Assembly (NCBI GenBank): GCA_036274675.1
Contig: DASUFE010000078.1
Coordinates: 1 to 26,288, forward strand
Reading direction: 5' to 3'
DNA from: DASUFE01 sp036274675
GTDB taxonomy: Bacteria > Pseudomonadota > Gammaproteobacteria > HTCC5015
Length of the DNA: 26,288 bases
Under the pieces are notes generated by a model, which saw only the letters and a program-made list of their open reading frames with translations, searched no databases and had not been told where the DNA came from. Below are positions 1 through 6,712 of the stretch, one piece after another. Every line of letters starts with the position of its first letter. Positions within the stretch are counted from its first letter, which is position 1. The translations under genes and the position numbers were made by a program.

Positions 1-44
1 GCTTCCTGCACCTGGGGGATATTGCGGTCAGCGACGATCAGCAT
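1..44 (-). CDS. pdxB: Probable erythronate-4-phosphate dehydrogenase, N-terminal fragment
   Basis: Only the first 14 complete codons are inside the window; the gene runs off the left edge. The start codon is the reverse complement of CAT at 42-44, and the visible peptide is MLIVADRNIPQVQE. The pattern of a short beta strand followed by AD-x-NIP is typical of the first residues of PdxB, the NAD-dependent dehydrogenase that acts early in pyridoxal phosphate synthesis. A purine-rich stretch containing AGAGG lies about 12 bases upstream of the ATG. The gene follows speA on the same strand after about 100 bases. Other members of the D-2-hydroxyacid dehydrogenase family are possible, because the catalytic and nucleotide-binding regions are not visible. 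Confidence 0.5.
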   Translation of the reverse strand, partial: MLIVADRNIPQVQE

Positions 45-66
45 TAAAAAATCATCCTCTCGCTGA

Positions 67-86
67 CGATTACATGGCTGTAATCG
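67..86. repeat. Perfect inverted repeat between speA and the pdxB-like gene
   Basis: The arms CGATTACA and TGTAATCG are exact reverse complements around a four-base loop TGGC. No T-run follows on either strand, so it is not a classical intrinsic terminator. It may be an operator or an RNA hairpin in the speA 3' region or the pdxB leader. The dyad is seen directly; the role is unknown. Confidence 0.5.
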
Positions 87-148
87 GTAGAATCGAGTCC
101 GGAACAGAGGTCGAGTACGCAGAGAACGCGCGGTAATAAAATCAGAAC

Positions 149-2056
149 TCAGTCCTCAAGATACGAGTAGCCAGATAACCCCGCCGCCAGTTCCAGATAG
201 TACTGCTGCTTCTGGGCTTCACTGAGTTTTGTGCGTTCGAGCTTGACCTTATATTTGGCGAGCAGCTGGCGGGTATCATAGTGGACGTATTCCAGCAGTT
301 GGTCGATGCGGTCGCCGGGCTCGACTTCTTCCAGGCGATAACCGCCGTCGCGGGTCATGACAACATTAATGGAATTGGTGTCGCCGAACAGGTTATGCAT
401 ATCGCCCAGGATTTCCTGGTAGGCGCCGACGAGGAAGAAACCGAGCCAATAGGGTTCATCGTCGCGGATCAGATGCACGGGCAAAGTCGACGCGATACTG
501 CTGTCGGCGACATAGGCCGAGATCTGCCCATCGGAATCGCAGGTGAGATCGTGCAGCACCGCGTGCTCGGTCAGGGGCTCGTTCAGGCGCGACAACGGCA
601 GGATCGGGAACACCTGGCCGATGCCCCAGATATCCGGCATCGACTGGAACACCGAGAGATTGCAGAAATACTTGTCAGCGAGCTTTTCATGCAGCTGCTG
701 CAACAGCGGATGCGCCTTGTCGAGCGTCTGCAGGCGATCCTGCAACTGGCGCAGGCAGTGGCCGGCCTGTTGTTCCAGCAGTGCGCGCCTGGGCAGATCG
801 ATCAGCCCTTTCACGTAGGCCTGCTCCATGGCCGAGTAAAGATTTTCGCATTCCGCGTACAGCGGCTGCGCGTCGGCGGCGTTTTTGAGGCCTGTAATGC
901 GCTCGGTGAGCTTGTCCCAGCCCTCGATATTTTTGATCGCGCGCAAATCGGCGGCGGAAGCCGCGGCCGCGGTCTTGCGCTCCACGTCGACCACGTTGGT
1001 CAGCAGCACGGCGTGATGCGCGGTCAGTGCGCGGCCGGATTCAGTGATGATCTCCGGCGCGGCGCTGCCGGTCTCGTGACTCGCCTGCGCGAAGGTCGAA
1101 ACCACCGCGTCGGCATAGGCTTCGAAACGGTAATTGATCGAGAACTCGTTGCGCGAGGAGGTGCCGTCGTAATCGATGCCGATGCCGCCGCCGACGTCGA
1201 GCACGCGGATGTTGATGCCCATGCCCCGCACTTCCTGATAATAGCGCGCGACCTCGGCGAGACCGCCGCGGATATCATCGAGGTCCGCCACCTGCGAGCC
1301 CATATGCACGTGCAGGAGCTGCAGGCAGTCGAGCTGGCCGCTGCCGCGCAGGCGCTCGATCAACTTCAGTATCTGCGTCGCCGAAAGCCCGAATTTGCTT
1401 TTCTCGCCGCCGGAGTTCTGCCATTTGCCCTTGGCGATGGAAGCGAGCCGCATGCGCACGCCGATGCGCGGGGTGATCTTGAGTTCCTGCGCCTGCCGCA
1501 GCACCAGCTCCAGTTCGTCGGGTTTTTCCACCACCACGAAAACGCGCTTGCCGAGCTGTTCACCGATCAGCGCGAGGCGGATGTATTCGCGATCCTTGTA
1601 GCCGTTGCAGACAATGGTCTCGTGGTCATCAGCCGAGCCCTTGTGAAAAGTTTGCGCCAAAATGGCCATCAGTTCGGGCTTGCTGCCGGCCTCGAGGCCG
1701 ACCCGTCCCGGCAGGGCCTGCGCGATCTGCTCGACCACGCTACGCTGCTGGTTGACCTTGATCGGATAGACCACCGTGTGCCCGCCGGCATAGTTGTGAC
1801 GCTTGCGCGCGCCATCGAAGGCGGCGCAGAGTCGGCGCACCCGGTCGCTCAGAATATCCTGAAAGCGGACCAGAATCGGCGGCTGCAGCCCGGTGGCCTG
1901 GATCTCGCGCACCAGCTCGGGCAGGCTGAGTTCGAATTCCGGCGAGCCCTCGGGCCGGCACACCACGTGCCCGTCGTCCCGGATATGGAAATAGCCGTCG
2001 CTCCAGCGTTCAACGCCGTACAAACTCCGGGCTTTGTTGACCGCCGAATTATTCAT
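149..2056 (-). CDS. speA: Biosynthetic arginine decarboxylase
   Basis: This PLP-dependent enzyme converts arginine to agmatine, the first step of the agmatine route to putrescine. The chosen start (MNNSAVNKARSLYGVERW) gives 635 residues, close to the usual length of the family; an upstream in-frame TTG at 2111-2113 would add 19 residues without family resemblance. The PLP-binding lysine is expected at K100 in HTVVYPIKVNQQ. The HVHMGSQ and DVGGGIGIDYDG segments belong to the alanine-racemase-like PLP barrel. The GDMHNLFGDTNS and EEVEPGD segments lie in the C-terminal decarboxylase domain. The gene diverges from speE across about 80 bases, so polyamine synthesis is controlled from one intergenic region. 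No agmatinase (speB) or agmatine deiminase is visible here, so the next step must be encoded elsewhere. The identification is very secure. Confidence 0.97.
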   Translation of the reverse strand: MNNSAVNKARSLYGVERWSDGYFHIRDDGHVVCRPEGSPEFELSLPELVREIQATGLQPPILVRFQDILSDRVRRLCAAFDGARKRHNYAGGHTVVYPIKVNQQRSVVEQIAQALPGRVGLEAGSKPELMAILAQTFHKGSADDHETIVCNGYKDREYIRLALIGEQLGKRVFVVVEKPDELELVLRQAQELKITPRIGVRMRLASIAKGKWQNSGGEKSKFGLSATQILKLIERLRGSGQLDCLQLLHVHMGSQVADLDDIRGGLAEVARYYQEVRGMGINIRVLDVGGGIGIDYDGTSSRNEFSINYRFEAYADAVVSTFAQASHETGSAAPEIITESGRALTAHHAVLLTNVVDVERKTAAAASAADLRAIKNIEGWDKLTERITGLKNAADAQPLYAECENLYSAMEQAYVKGLIDLPRRALLEQQAGHCLRQLQDRLQTLDKAHPLLQQLHEKLADKYFCNLSVFQSMPDIWGIGQVFPILPLSRLNEPLTEHAVLHDLTCDSDGQISAYVADSSIASTLPVHLIRDDEPYWLGFFLVGAYQEILGDMHNLFGDTNSINVVMTRDGGYRLEEVEPGDRIDQLLEYVHYDTRQLLAKYKVKLERTKLSEAQKQQYYLELAAGLSGYSYLED

Positions 2057-2065
2057 GGTGAACAG

Positions 2066-2093
2066 TTGACTTTGGGTGTTGTGCTGGCATGAT
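2066..2093 (+). promoter_or_regulatory. Candidate sigma-70 promoter for speE
   Basis: TTGACT at 2066-2071 and CATGAT at 2088-2093 are separated by 16 bases, giving a plausible but imperfect -35/-10 pair reading toward speE. On the opposite strand TACAAT (plus positions 2102-2107) could be a -10 element for speA, but its -35 is poor. These are pattern matches only. Confidence 0.3.
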
Positions 2094-2139
2094 GTCGCGG
2101 CATTGTAGCCCAAAATTTGACCGGAGTTCAGGAATTAAA

Positions 2140-2991
2140 ATGGCCCAAAACGCAGGCTGGTTCAGCGAGCTGGTGGAGGACATCGGCACCGGATTTTCCC
2201 TGAAAATCAAGTGCAAATTGCACGAGGAACAGACCCCGTACCAGAAGCTCGAAATCTACGATACCGAGACCTTCGGCAAGCTGATGATCCTGGACGGCTG
2301 CACCATGGTCAGCACGCGGGACAATTTCCTGTATCACGAGATGATGGTGCACCCGGTGCTGTTCTGCCATCCGGCTCCCAGGAACGTAGTCATCATCGGC
2401 GGTGGCGACTGCGGCACCTTGCGGGAAGTGCTGCAGCACAAGCCGGTCCAGAACGCCTGGCAGATCGAAATCGACGAACGCGTCACTCGCAATGCGGAAA
2501 AATATTTTCCCGAGCTGTGCACGTCCAACAGTGATCCGCGCGCGCACCTGGTTTTCGAGGACGGAATTGCCTGGATCGAAAATGCCAAGCCGGGTTCGCT
2601 GGACGTCATCATCGTGGACAGCACGGACCCGGTGGGACCCGCCGAGGGCTTATTCCGGGAACCGTTCTTCCGCGCCTGCCACAAGGCGCTTGGACCGGAC
2701 GGATTGCTGGTACAACAAAGCGAGTCGCCGCTCGTGCATGCCGAAAAAATCATCTACCCCCTGCACCGCACAATGCGCGCTGCCGGCTTCGCCGATACCA
2801 GGACTATTTCCTTCCCGATGCCGCTGTATCCGACCGGCTGGTGGTCCGCCACCATGGCGGGCAAAAAAGCGATCGGTTTCGCGCGTGAGCAGGACGCCCG
2901 CAAGCTCACATTCCCGACTGAATACTACACGGCCGAAATTCATCTCGGCGCTTTCGCGCAGCCGGCGTTTTTCAAAAAGAAGATTCCCTGA
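2140..2991 (+). CDS. speE: Spermidine synthase (polyamine aminopropyltransferase)
   Basis: The enzyme transfers an aminopropyl group from decarboxylated S-adenosylmethionine to putrescine to make spermidine. The start MAQNAGWFSE is preceded by AGGA at 2130-2133 with good spacing, giving 283 residues, normal for the family. The cofactor-binding glycine-rich loop is IIGGGDCGTLREV, with GGGD at residues 87-90. The catalytic DSTDPVGPAEG loop carries D160 and D163. The N-terminal beta-barrel segment runs through YQKLEIYDTETFGKLMILDG. The gene is divergent from speA, and its co-substrate would be made by the SpeD encoded at 20757-21650 in this window. The common GGGDGG motif reads GGGDCG here, which I regard as a tolerated variant. 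Putrescine as the acceptor is the family default and is not proven by sequence. Confidence 0.96.
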   Translation: MAQNAGWFSELVEDIGTGFSLKIKCKLHEEQTPYQKLEIYDTETFGKLMILDGCTMVSTRDNFLYHEMMVHPVLFCHPAPRNVVIIGGGDCGTLREVLQHKPVQNAWQIEIDERVTRNAEKYFPELCTSNSDPRAHLVFEDGIAWIENAKPGSLDVIIVDSTDPVGPAEGLFREPFFRACHKALGPDGLLVQQSESPLVHAEKIIYPLHRTMRAAGFADTRTISFPMPLYPTGWWSATMAGKKAIGFAREQDARKLTFPTEYYTAEIHLGAFAQPAFFKKKIP

Positions 2992-3030
2992 CGCATTGCA
3001 GAATGCCGGGGGTCAGGCTCCTGATTCGAT

Positions 3031-3474
3031 TCATTTACACCATTTTTTGATGGCTGCTCGTACCTCAGAGGTCGCCGCCTCACGCTCTTCATCACTTAAC
3101 ACCTGGCGCTCGCCATCTGTACCCTTGCGGTATAGATAGCGGGCTTCCTGTCGCCGGGCCAGTTCCTGTTTCGCGCTTTCGCATTTGGTAGCCGACTCCT
3201 TGCGCTCCTGGCCGGCTTTCTCCTTCTGTTCTTGTTTGGCGCGGCGCTCGGTTTCCATAGCCTCGAGCACGCGCTTCTGCTTCTCCAGACGCTCCTGTTC
3301 GGGCGTCAGCCCCTGTGAGCCTGAGTCTTCTGAAGATCGCCCCGTGCTGCCGGGGCTTTTGGGAGAATCCTCGTAATGCGCCTGGCCACCCTCGTCCACC
3401 CATTTACGGACTTCAGCGGATCCCGGCAAGCTGGCGAGTGTAAGCGCAATTAAAACAATCGAACGCAAGCCCAT
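3031..3474 (-). CDS. Exported DUF4124-type coiled-coil protein of unknown function
   Basis: The 147-residue product begins with a signal peptide (MGLRSIVLIALTLASLPGSA, likely cleaved before EVRKW). The next part, VRKWVDEGGQAHYEDSPKSP, has the hallmark of the DUF4124 domain: an aromatic/basic KW followed by DE-G and a HY-D-P. The rest is a charged helical region rich in E, K, Q and R (about residues 60-125), probably a coiled coil, ending in KKWCK. The start is supported by GGGGAG about 8 bases upstream of the ATG; an in-frame upstream extension lacks this and would bury the signal peptide. The protein is expected in the periplasm or attached to the envelope. It lies between speE (convergent) and glnK, with no operon partner visible. 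No function can be assigned. Confidence 0.8.
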   Translation of the reverse strand: MGLRSIVLIALTLASLPGSAEVRKWVDEGGQAHYEDSPKSPGSTGRSSEDSGSQGLTPEQERLEKQKRVLEAMETERRAKQEQKEKAGQERKESATKCESAKQELARRQEARYLYRKGTDGERQVLSDEEREAATSEVRAAIKKWCK

Positions 3475-3630
3475 AAATATACTCCCCTTAAAGCTTCTGG
3501 AAGCAAATCCTCCAACCCGCGTATTCCCGTTCTTCACAGGCGCAGGATACCCATGATTTTTTTCAAAACACAAATCAGCTTGCAAGAAAATGTTCGTGCG
3601 GGTACCGCAAGATGCGGTGCCGGAATTTAG

Positions 3631-3969
3631 TTAGAGAGCGTCGACTCCGGTTTCACCGGTACGGATACGGATCGCTTGCTCCAGGCTCGACACGAAGATC
3701 TTGCCGTCGCCGATCTTGCCGGTCTGGGCCGACTTGCTGATGGCTTCGATAACCTTGTCCACCATCTTGCTGTCCACCGCGATTTCCAACTTCACCTTGG
3801 GCAGGAAATCCACAACATACTCGGCGCCCCGGTACAACTCGGTGTGGCCTTTCTGGCGGCCGAATCCCTTGACCTCCGTCACCGTCACGCCTTGCACTCC
3901 GACTTCGGAGAGTGCCTCGCGGACGTCGTCGAGCTTGAAAGGCTTAATGATTGCAGTAACTAGTTTCAT
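3631..3969 (-). CDS. glnK: PII nitrogen regulatory protein, promoter-distal copy
   Basis: This 112-residue PII protein starts MKLVTAIIKPFKLDDV. PII trimers read 2-oxoglutarate, ATP/ADP and uridylylation state, and gate AmtB or control NtrB and glutamine synthetase adenylylation. The T-loop carries the uridylylation tyrosine in the motif YRGAEYVVDF, and the B-loop reads TGKIGDGKIF. The product differs from the copy at 5675-6013 at only five positions (I/V, SK/NG, S/A, S/N). It lies downstream of amtB on the same strand, but a strong terminator (4245-4282) and 339 bases intervene, so it is probably transcribed from its own promoter. I find no convincing sigma-54 site just upstream. Family membership is certain. 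The name glnK rather than glnB rests on linkage to amtB. Confidence 0.95.
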   Translation of the reverse strand: MKLVTAIIKPFKLDDVREALSEVGVQGVTVTEVKGFGRQKGHTELYRGAEYVVDFLPKVKLEIAVDSKMVDKVIEAISKSAQTGKIGDGKIFVSSLEQAIRIRTGETGVDAL

Positions 3970-4102
3970 CGCCAGTCTCCTTGTTGTTGGCCGGCACGTT
4001 ACACAGGCCCAAGGCAAACCCTATCTCAAAACCACTGGGCTTGTCGATACGACAGGATTCCTAAGCGCTATCCCCCGGGCACAGGGGGTGCTGAAATGGG
4101 GC

Positions 4103-4126
4103 AAGTAAAAGTCATGCCTTTTACTT
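4103..4126. repeat. Perfect 9-bp inverted repeat upstream of the distal glnK
   Basis: AAGTAAAAG at 4103-4111 and CTTTTACTT at 4118-4126 are exact reverse complements around TCATGC. The centre lies about 145 bases upstream of the glnK start at 3969. It is AT-rich, with no T-run beside it, so an operator for a dimeric regulator is more likely than a terminator. The regulator is not identifiable. Confidence 0.6.
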
Positions 4127-4175
4127 TGAATTCCGGGATGGACTTATTCGGAGACTAAAGCAGCTACCCGGTTCT

Positions 4176-4192
4176 TGCACCCGATCCATGCA
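4176..4192. promoter_or_regulatory. Candidate NtrC-type binding site
   Basis: TGCAC-N7-ATGCA is a 17-base dyad that matches the enteric NtrC consensus (TGCAC-N7-GTGCA) except for one base in the second half-site. It lies about 207-223 bases upstream of the distal glnK start, a reasonable enhancer distance. The weakness is the lack of a clear sigma-54 promoter between it and the gene. Confidence 0.3.
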
Positions 4193-4198
4193 ACCTCC

Positions 4199-4215
4199 AA
4201 AAAAGCAGTGGACCC
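4199..4215 (-). repeat. Direct-repeat copy of one terminator arm
   Basis: The 17 bases from 4199 to 4215 (six A residues, then GCAGTGGACCC) recur exactly at 4249-4265, inside the amtB terminator. Read on the minus strand, this is a second GGGTCCACTGC arm followed by a T-run, 50 bases beyond the first. It may be a remnant of a duplicated terminator or an alternative pairing partner for the upstream arm. Confidence 0.6.
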
Positions 4216-4244
4216 GCTTTCATACCGACACGCGCTCACCGCTC

Positions 4245-4282
4245 AAAAAAAAAAGCAGTGGACCCAGGCAGGATCCACTGCT
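4245..4282 (-). terminator. Strong intrinsic terminator after amtB
   Basis: Read on the minus strand, AGCAGTGGATCC, loop TGCCT, GGGTCCACTGCT forms a 12-bp stem with one wobble pair, followed by ten T residues. It begins 26 bases beyond the amtB stop codon. It separates the glnK-amtB transcript from the second glnK. Confidence 0.9.
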
Positions 4283-4308
4283 CCACTTCGCAAAATCAAC
4301 TTCAGGTA

Positions 4309-5646
4309 TTACAGGTTGTAACCGCGCTCGTCGTGCAAAGCAAGGTCCAGACCTTCGGTTTCCTGTTCCTCGCTGACACGCAGGCCGATGGTCCAGTCAA
4401 CGATCTTGAGCAGGATGTAACTTGCGATCGCGACAAAGACAACGGTCAGAATTACGCCCTTGGTCTGGATCCAGACCTGCGGGCCAAGTTCCAGTACGCC
4501 AACTTTCAGACCATCCATCGTGGTGGCAAAGACGCCGGTCAGGATGGCGCCGGCGATACCGCCGACGGCATGCACGCCAAACACGTCCAATGAATCGTCA
4601 TAACCGAGCGCGCGCTTCAGCTTGGTCGAGGTGAAGAAGCAGATTACTCCCGCGATCAGACCGAGCAACAGCGAGCCCATCGGACCGACGAAACCGGAGG
4701 CCGGGGTGATGGCAACGAGTCCAGCGACTGCACCGGAAGCGATACCGAGTACGCTCGGCTTGCCGTGAGCGATCCACTCGGCGAACATCCAGCCCATGGC
4801 CGCGGCGGCAGTTGCGATCTGCGTCACCAGCATCGCCATACCGGCCGCGCTGCCCGAGGAGACGGCGCTACCCGCGTTGAAGCCAAACCAGCCGACCCAC
4901 AGCAAGGAAGCGCCAACCAGGGTATATCCGAGGTTATGAGGGGGCATTGCGGTCGTCGGATAACCCTTGCGTTTGCCCAGTACCAGCGCCGACACCAGGC
5001 CGGCAATCCCGGCGTTGATGTGCACCACGGTGCCGCCGGCGAAATCCAGTATGCCCATATCCCAGAAGTAGCCGCCGTTGCCGCTCCATACCATGTGCGT
5101 CATTGCGGTATAAACCACGGTGAACCACAGCACCATGAATACCAGCATGGCCGAGAATTTCATGCGCTCCGCGAATGCGCCGACGATCAGCGCGGGAGTG
5201 ATGATGGCGAAAGTCATCTGGAAGGTCACGAACACCGTTTCAGGAATGGTCAGTACCAGGCTGTCGAACTTCACGCTCGAGAGGAACGCCTTGTCCAGCG
5301 CTCCATAGAACGAATGGAAGTTGACGACGCCCTGCTCCATACCAGTGGTCGAAAACGCCACGCTGTAGCCGTAGAGCGCCCACAAAACCGTAACCATGCA
5401 AGTGATGGCGAAACACTGCATCATCACCGACAGCACGTTCTTAGAGCGAACCAGGCCCGAATAAAACAAGGCCAGGCCGGGAATGGTCATTAACAGAACC
5501 AAAGCGGTGGAGATCAGCATCCAGGCTGTGTCGCCACTGTTCGGGGCCGGCGGCGCGTCCTGAGCAAGCACCAGGCCGGGCACCAGCGCGGCCACGGCCA
5601 GCAGGGTACCAACTATGCGTTTGCAATTAAAAAATTCACTCTTCAT
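4309..5646 (-). CDS. amtB: Ammonium channel AmtB
   Basis: This is a 445-residue inner-membrane ammonium transporter. The N-terminal signal peptide (about residues 8-29, ending LVPGLVLAQD) is followed by roughly 11 hydrophobic segments. The conserved pore twin histidines are H209 (GTVVHINAG) and H359 (DVFGVHAVGG), 150 residues apart, the same separation I recall for the E. coli pair. The signature region DFAGGTVVHINAG is intact. The start MKSEFF is chosen because GAGGAG lies about 8 bases upstream; a longer in-frame reading would put 36 unrelated residues before the signal peptide. It lies 28 bases downstream of a glnK copy, the classic glnK-amtB operon. PII plugs the channel when cellular nitrogen is sufficient. 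A strong terminator follows the stop codon. Confidence 0.97.
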   Translation of the reverse strand: MKSEFFNCKRIVGTLLAVAALVPGLVLAQDAPPAPNSGDTAWMLISTALVLLMTIPGLALFYSGLVRSKNVLSVMMQCFAITCMVTVLWALYGYSVAFSTTGMEQGVVNFHSFYGALDKAFLSSVKFDSLVLTIPETVFVTFQMTFAIITPALIVGAFAERMKFSAMLVFMVLWFTVVYTAMTHMVWSGNGGYFWDMGILDFAGGTVVHINAGIAGLVSALVLGKRKGYPTTAMPPHNLGYTLVGASLLWVGWFGFNAGSAVSSGSAAGMAMLVTQIATAAAAMGWMFAEWIAHGKPSVLGIASGAVAGLVAITPASGFVGPMGSLLLGLIAGVICFFTSTKLKRALGYDDSLDVFGVHAVGGIAGAILTGVFATTMDGLKVGVLELGPQVWIQTKGVILTVVFVAIASYILLKIVDWTIGLRVSEEQETEGLDLALHDERGYNL

Positions 5647-5674
5647 TTTTACACTCCTCGTTGTGGTCATACCC

Positions 5675-6013
5675 TTACAGGGCATCGACTCCGGTTTCCC
5701 CGGTGCGGATGCGGATCGCCTGCTCCAGGTTCGACACAAAGATTTTCCCGTCACCGATCTTGCCGGTTTGGGCCGCTTTACTGATCGCTTCGATAACCTT
5801 GTCCACCATGCCGTTGTCCACCGCGACTTCCAGTTTCACCTTCGGCAGAAAATCCACGACATACTCGGCGCCACGATACAACTCCGTGTGGCCTTTCTGG
5901 CGGCCAAATCCCTTGACCTCGGTCACCGTTACTCCCTGTACCCCGACTTCGGACAACGCTTCACGAACGTCATCGAGCTTAAAAGGCTTTATGATTGCTG
6001 TAACAAGTTTCAT
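5675..6013 (-). CDS. glnK: PII nitrogen regulatory protein, promoter-proximal copy
   Basis: This 112-residue PII protein is the first gene of the glnK-amtB operon. It has the T-loop tyrosine in GAEYVVDF and the TGKIGDGKIF B-loop, so it should be uridylylated and bind 2-oxoglutarate and adenine nucleotides. The start MKLVTAIIKP matches the family; an upstream in-frame ATG would add MEIPK, and GGAG about 10 bases upstream favours MKLV. A well-formed -24/-12 sigma-54 promoter lies about 90 bases upstream (6115-6130), which predicts induction under nitrogen limitation through NtrC. The protein is about 95 percent identical to the copy at 3631-3969, while the DNA differs at many silent positions. 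Confidence 0.96.
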   Translation of the reverse strand: MKLVTAIIKPFKLDDVREALSEVGVQGVTVTEVKGFGRQKGHTELYRGAEYVVDFLPKVKLEVAVDNGMVDKVIEAISKAAQTGKIGDGKIFVSNLEQAIRIRTGETGVDAL

Positions 6014-6114
6014 TTTCGGAATCTCCATTCAGGATTTCGCCCCCCCATAAAATCGGTTGGTCAGCGATTACCGTTCAAGTAATAGAAAGCGTGATCAAAA
6101 AACGACCCTTGCTT

Positions 6115-6130
6115 TGCAGTCATCATGCCA
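6115..6130 (-). promoter_or_regulatory. Sigma-54 promoter for glnK-amtB
   Basis: Read on the minus strand, TGGCATG-N4-CTGCA matches the sigma-54 consensus TGGCACG-N4-TTGCA, with the invariant GG and GC separated by exactly ten bases. Transcription would start near 6104, leaving a leader of about 90 bases before glnK. The functional context (glnK-amtB) is a classic sigma-54/NtrC target. Confidence 0.65.
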
Positions 6131-6235
6131 ATCGTGACAACCCTAATAAAAACAGCTATTTAGGCGACTCGCCGTTCCAAAGCGAAGCACAGATAAAGAA
6201 ATGGCGCACTAAAATGAAACATTTAGCGTGGTTTA

Positions 6236-6252
6236 CGCACCAATTTCAGGCA
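6236..6252. promoter_or_regulatory. Weak NtrC-like site upstream of the sigma-54 promoter
   Basis: CGCACCA-N3-TCAGGCA resembles the NtrC dyad TGCACCA-N3-TGGTGCA: six of seven bases match in one half and four of seven in the other. It lies about 130-150 bases upstream of the predicted sigma-54 start, a usual enhancer distance. This is a tentative pattern match. Confidence 0.22.
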
Positions 6253-6285
6253 GCAGCCCTCCGCTGCCGAAATCGGCTACACTGC

Positions 6286-6294
6286 TGCTATATA
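6286..6294 (+). promoter_or_regulatory. Candidate extended -10 promoter for ubiK
   Basis: TGC-TATATA forms an extended -10 element with no clear -35. It would start transcription near 6301, a few bases before the ribosome binding site at 6305. The rest of 6014-6314 holds only the divergent glnK control region. Confidence 0.35.
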
Positions 6295-6314
6295 AAAGCA
6301 CGCCGGAGATGAAC

Positions 6315-6557
6315 GTGATTGACCCGAAGATACTCAATGACCTCGCTCAGAAGATATCCAACTTGATGCCCGCCGATCTCACGGTATTGAAACAGGACGT
6401 GGAAAAAAACATACGGGCCCTCCTGCAGGGTACCTTCCAGAAGCTGGATCTGGTAACCCGAGAGGAATTCGATGTGCAAACAGCCCTGCTTGCCCGCACA
6501 CGGGAAAAACTGGAGGCGCTGGAAAAACGCCTGCAGGAATGGGAAAAGAGCATTTAG
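6315..6557 (+). CDS. ubiK: Ubiquinone biosynthesis accessory factor UbiK (YqiC family)
   Basis: The small coiled-coil protein supports assembly or function of the soluble aerobic ubiquinone biosynthesis complex. The conserved centre is LVTREEFDVQTALLARTREKL, split here as LVTREEFDVQ and TALLARTREKL, followed by a C-terminal heptad region. I choose the GTG at 6315 because the product then begins MIDPKILNDLAQKI, like other UbiK proteins, and because GGAG at 6305-6308 is then six bases upstream. An in-frame ATG at 6309 would sit directly against that GGAG and add two residues. The protein is 80 residues, in the usual range of 80-100. It lies between the glnK-amtB operon (divergent) and comM, a linkage also known in Pseudomonas. 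Confidence 0.92.
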   Translation: MIDPKILNDLAQKISNLMPADLTVLKQDVEKNIRALLQGTFQKLDLVTREEFDVQTALLARTREKLEALEKRLQEWEKSI

Positions 6558-6712
6558 CCCGCATCCACTACGTTCAGCAAGGCATCAGATAACCATAGAC
6601 TTTGCGTACCATCCACAGGGCTGTCTCAACCATTTGTCTGATTTCAACCTCCATCCCCTGTAATAAGCTTCCTTCCTTGGGCTAGCTGTCGTTCAAAAAA
6701 CAGGGATCCACG

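Larger units (their letters stand above)
3970..4308. other. amtB-glnK intergenic region with terminator, dyads and repeat
   Basis: No protein-coding gene is credible in this 339-base gap. Reading with transcription (minus strand), it holds the amtB terminator, a second copy of one terminator arm, an NtrC-like dyad and a 9-base inverted repeat, then the leader of the distal glnK. I searched for the sigma-54 pattern GG-N10-GC and found only a poor match without the TGGCA and TTGC context. Individual elements are listed separately. Confidence 0.5.

Noticed and set aside
281..2092. A 603-codon open frame on the plus strand opposite speA
   Set aside because: It lies fully antisense to speA, which matches its family over its whole length. 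The long frame is a by-product of GC-rich third positions; its translation resembles no family and is rich in R, A, H and V as expected of such shadows.
3601..3624. Hairpin ACCGCA-TCT-TGCGGT after the distal glnK as a terminator
   Set aside because: The stem is short with a mismatch just outside it, and no T-run follows on the minus strand.
4765..5493. A 242-codon plus-strand frame opposite amtB
   Set aside because: Its histidine- and glutamine-rich translation is the reverse-strand image of the AmtB membrane segments, and no independent start signal is present.
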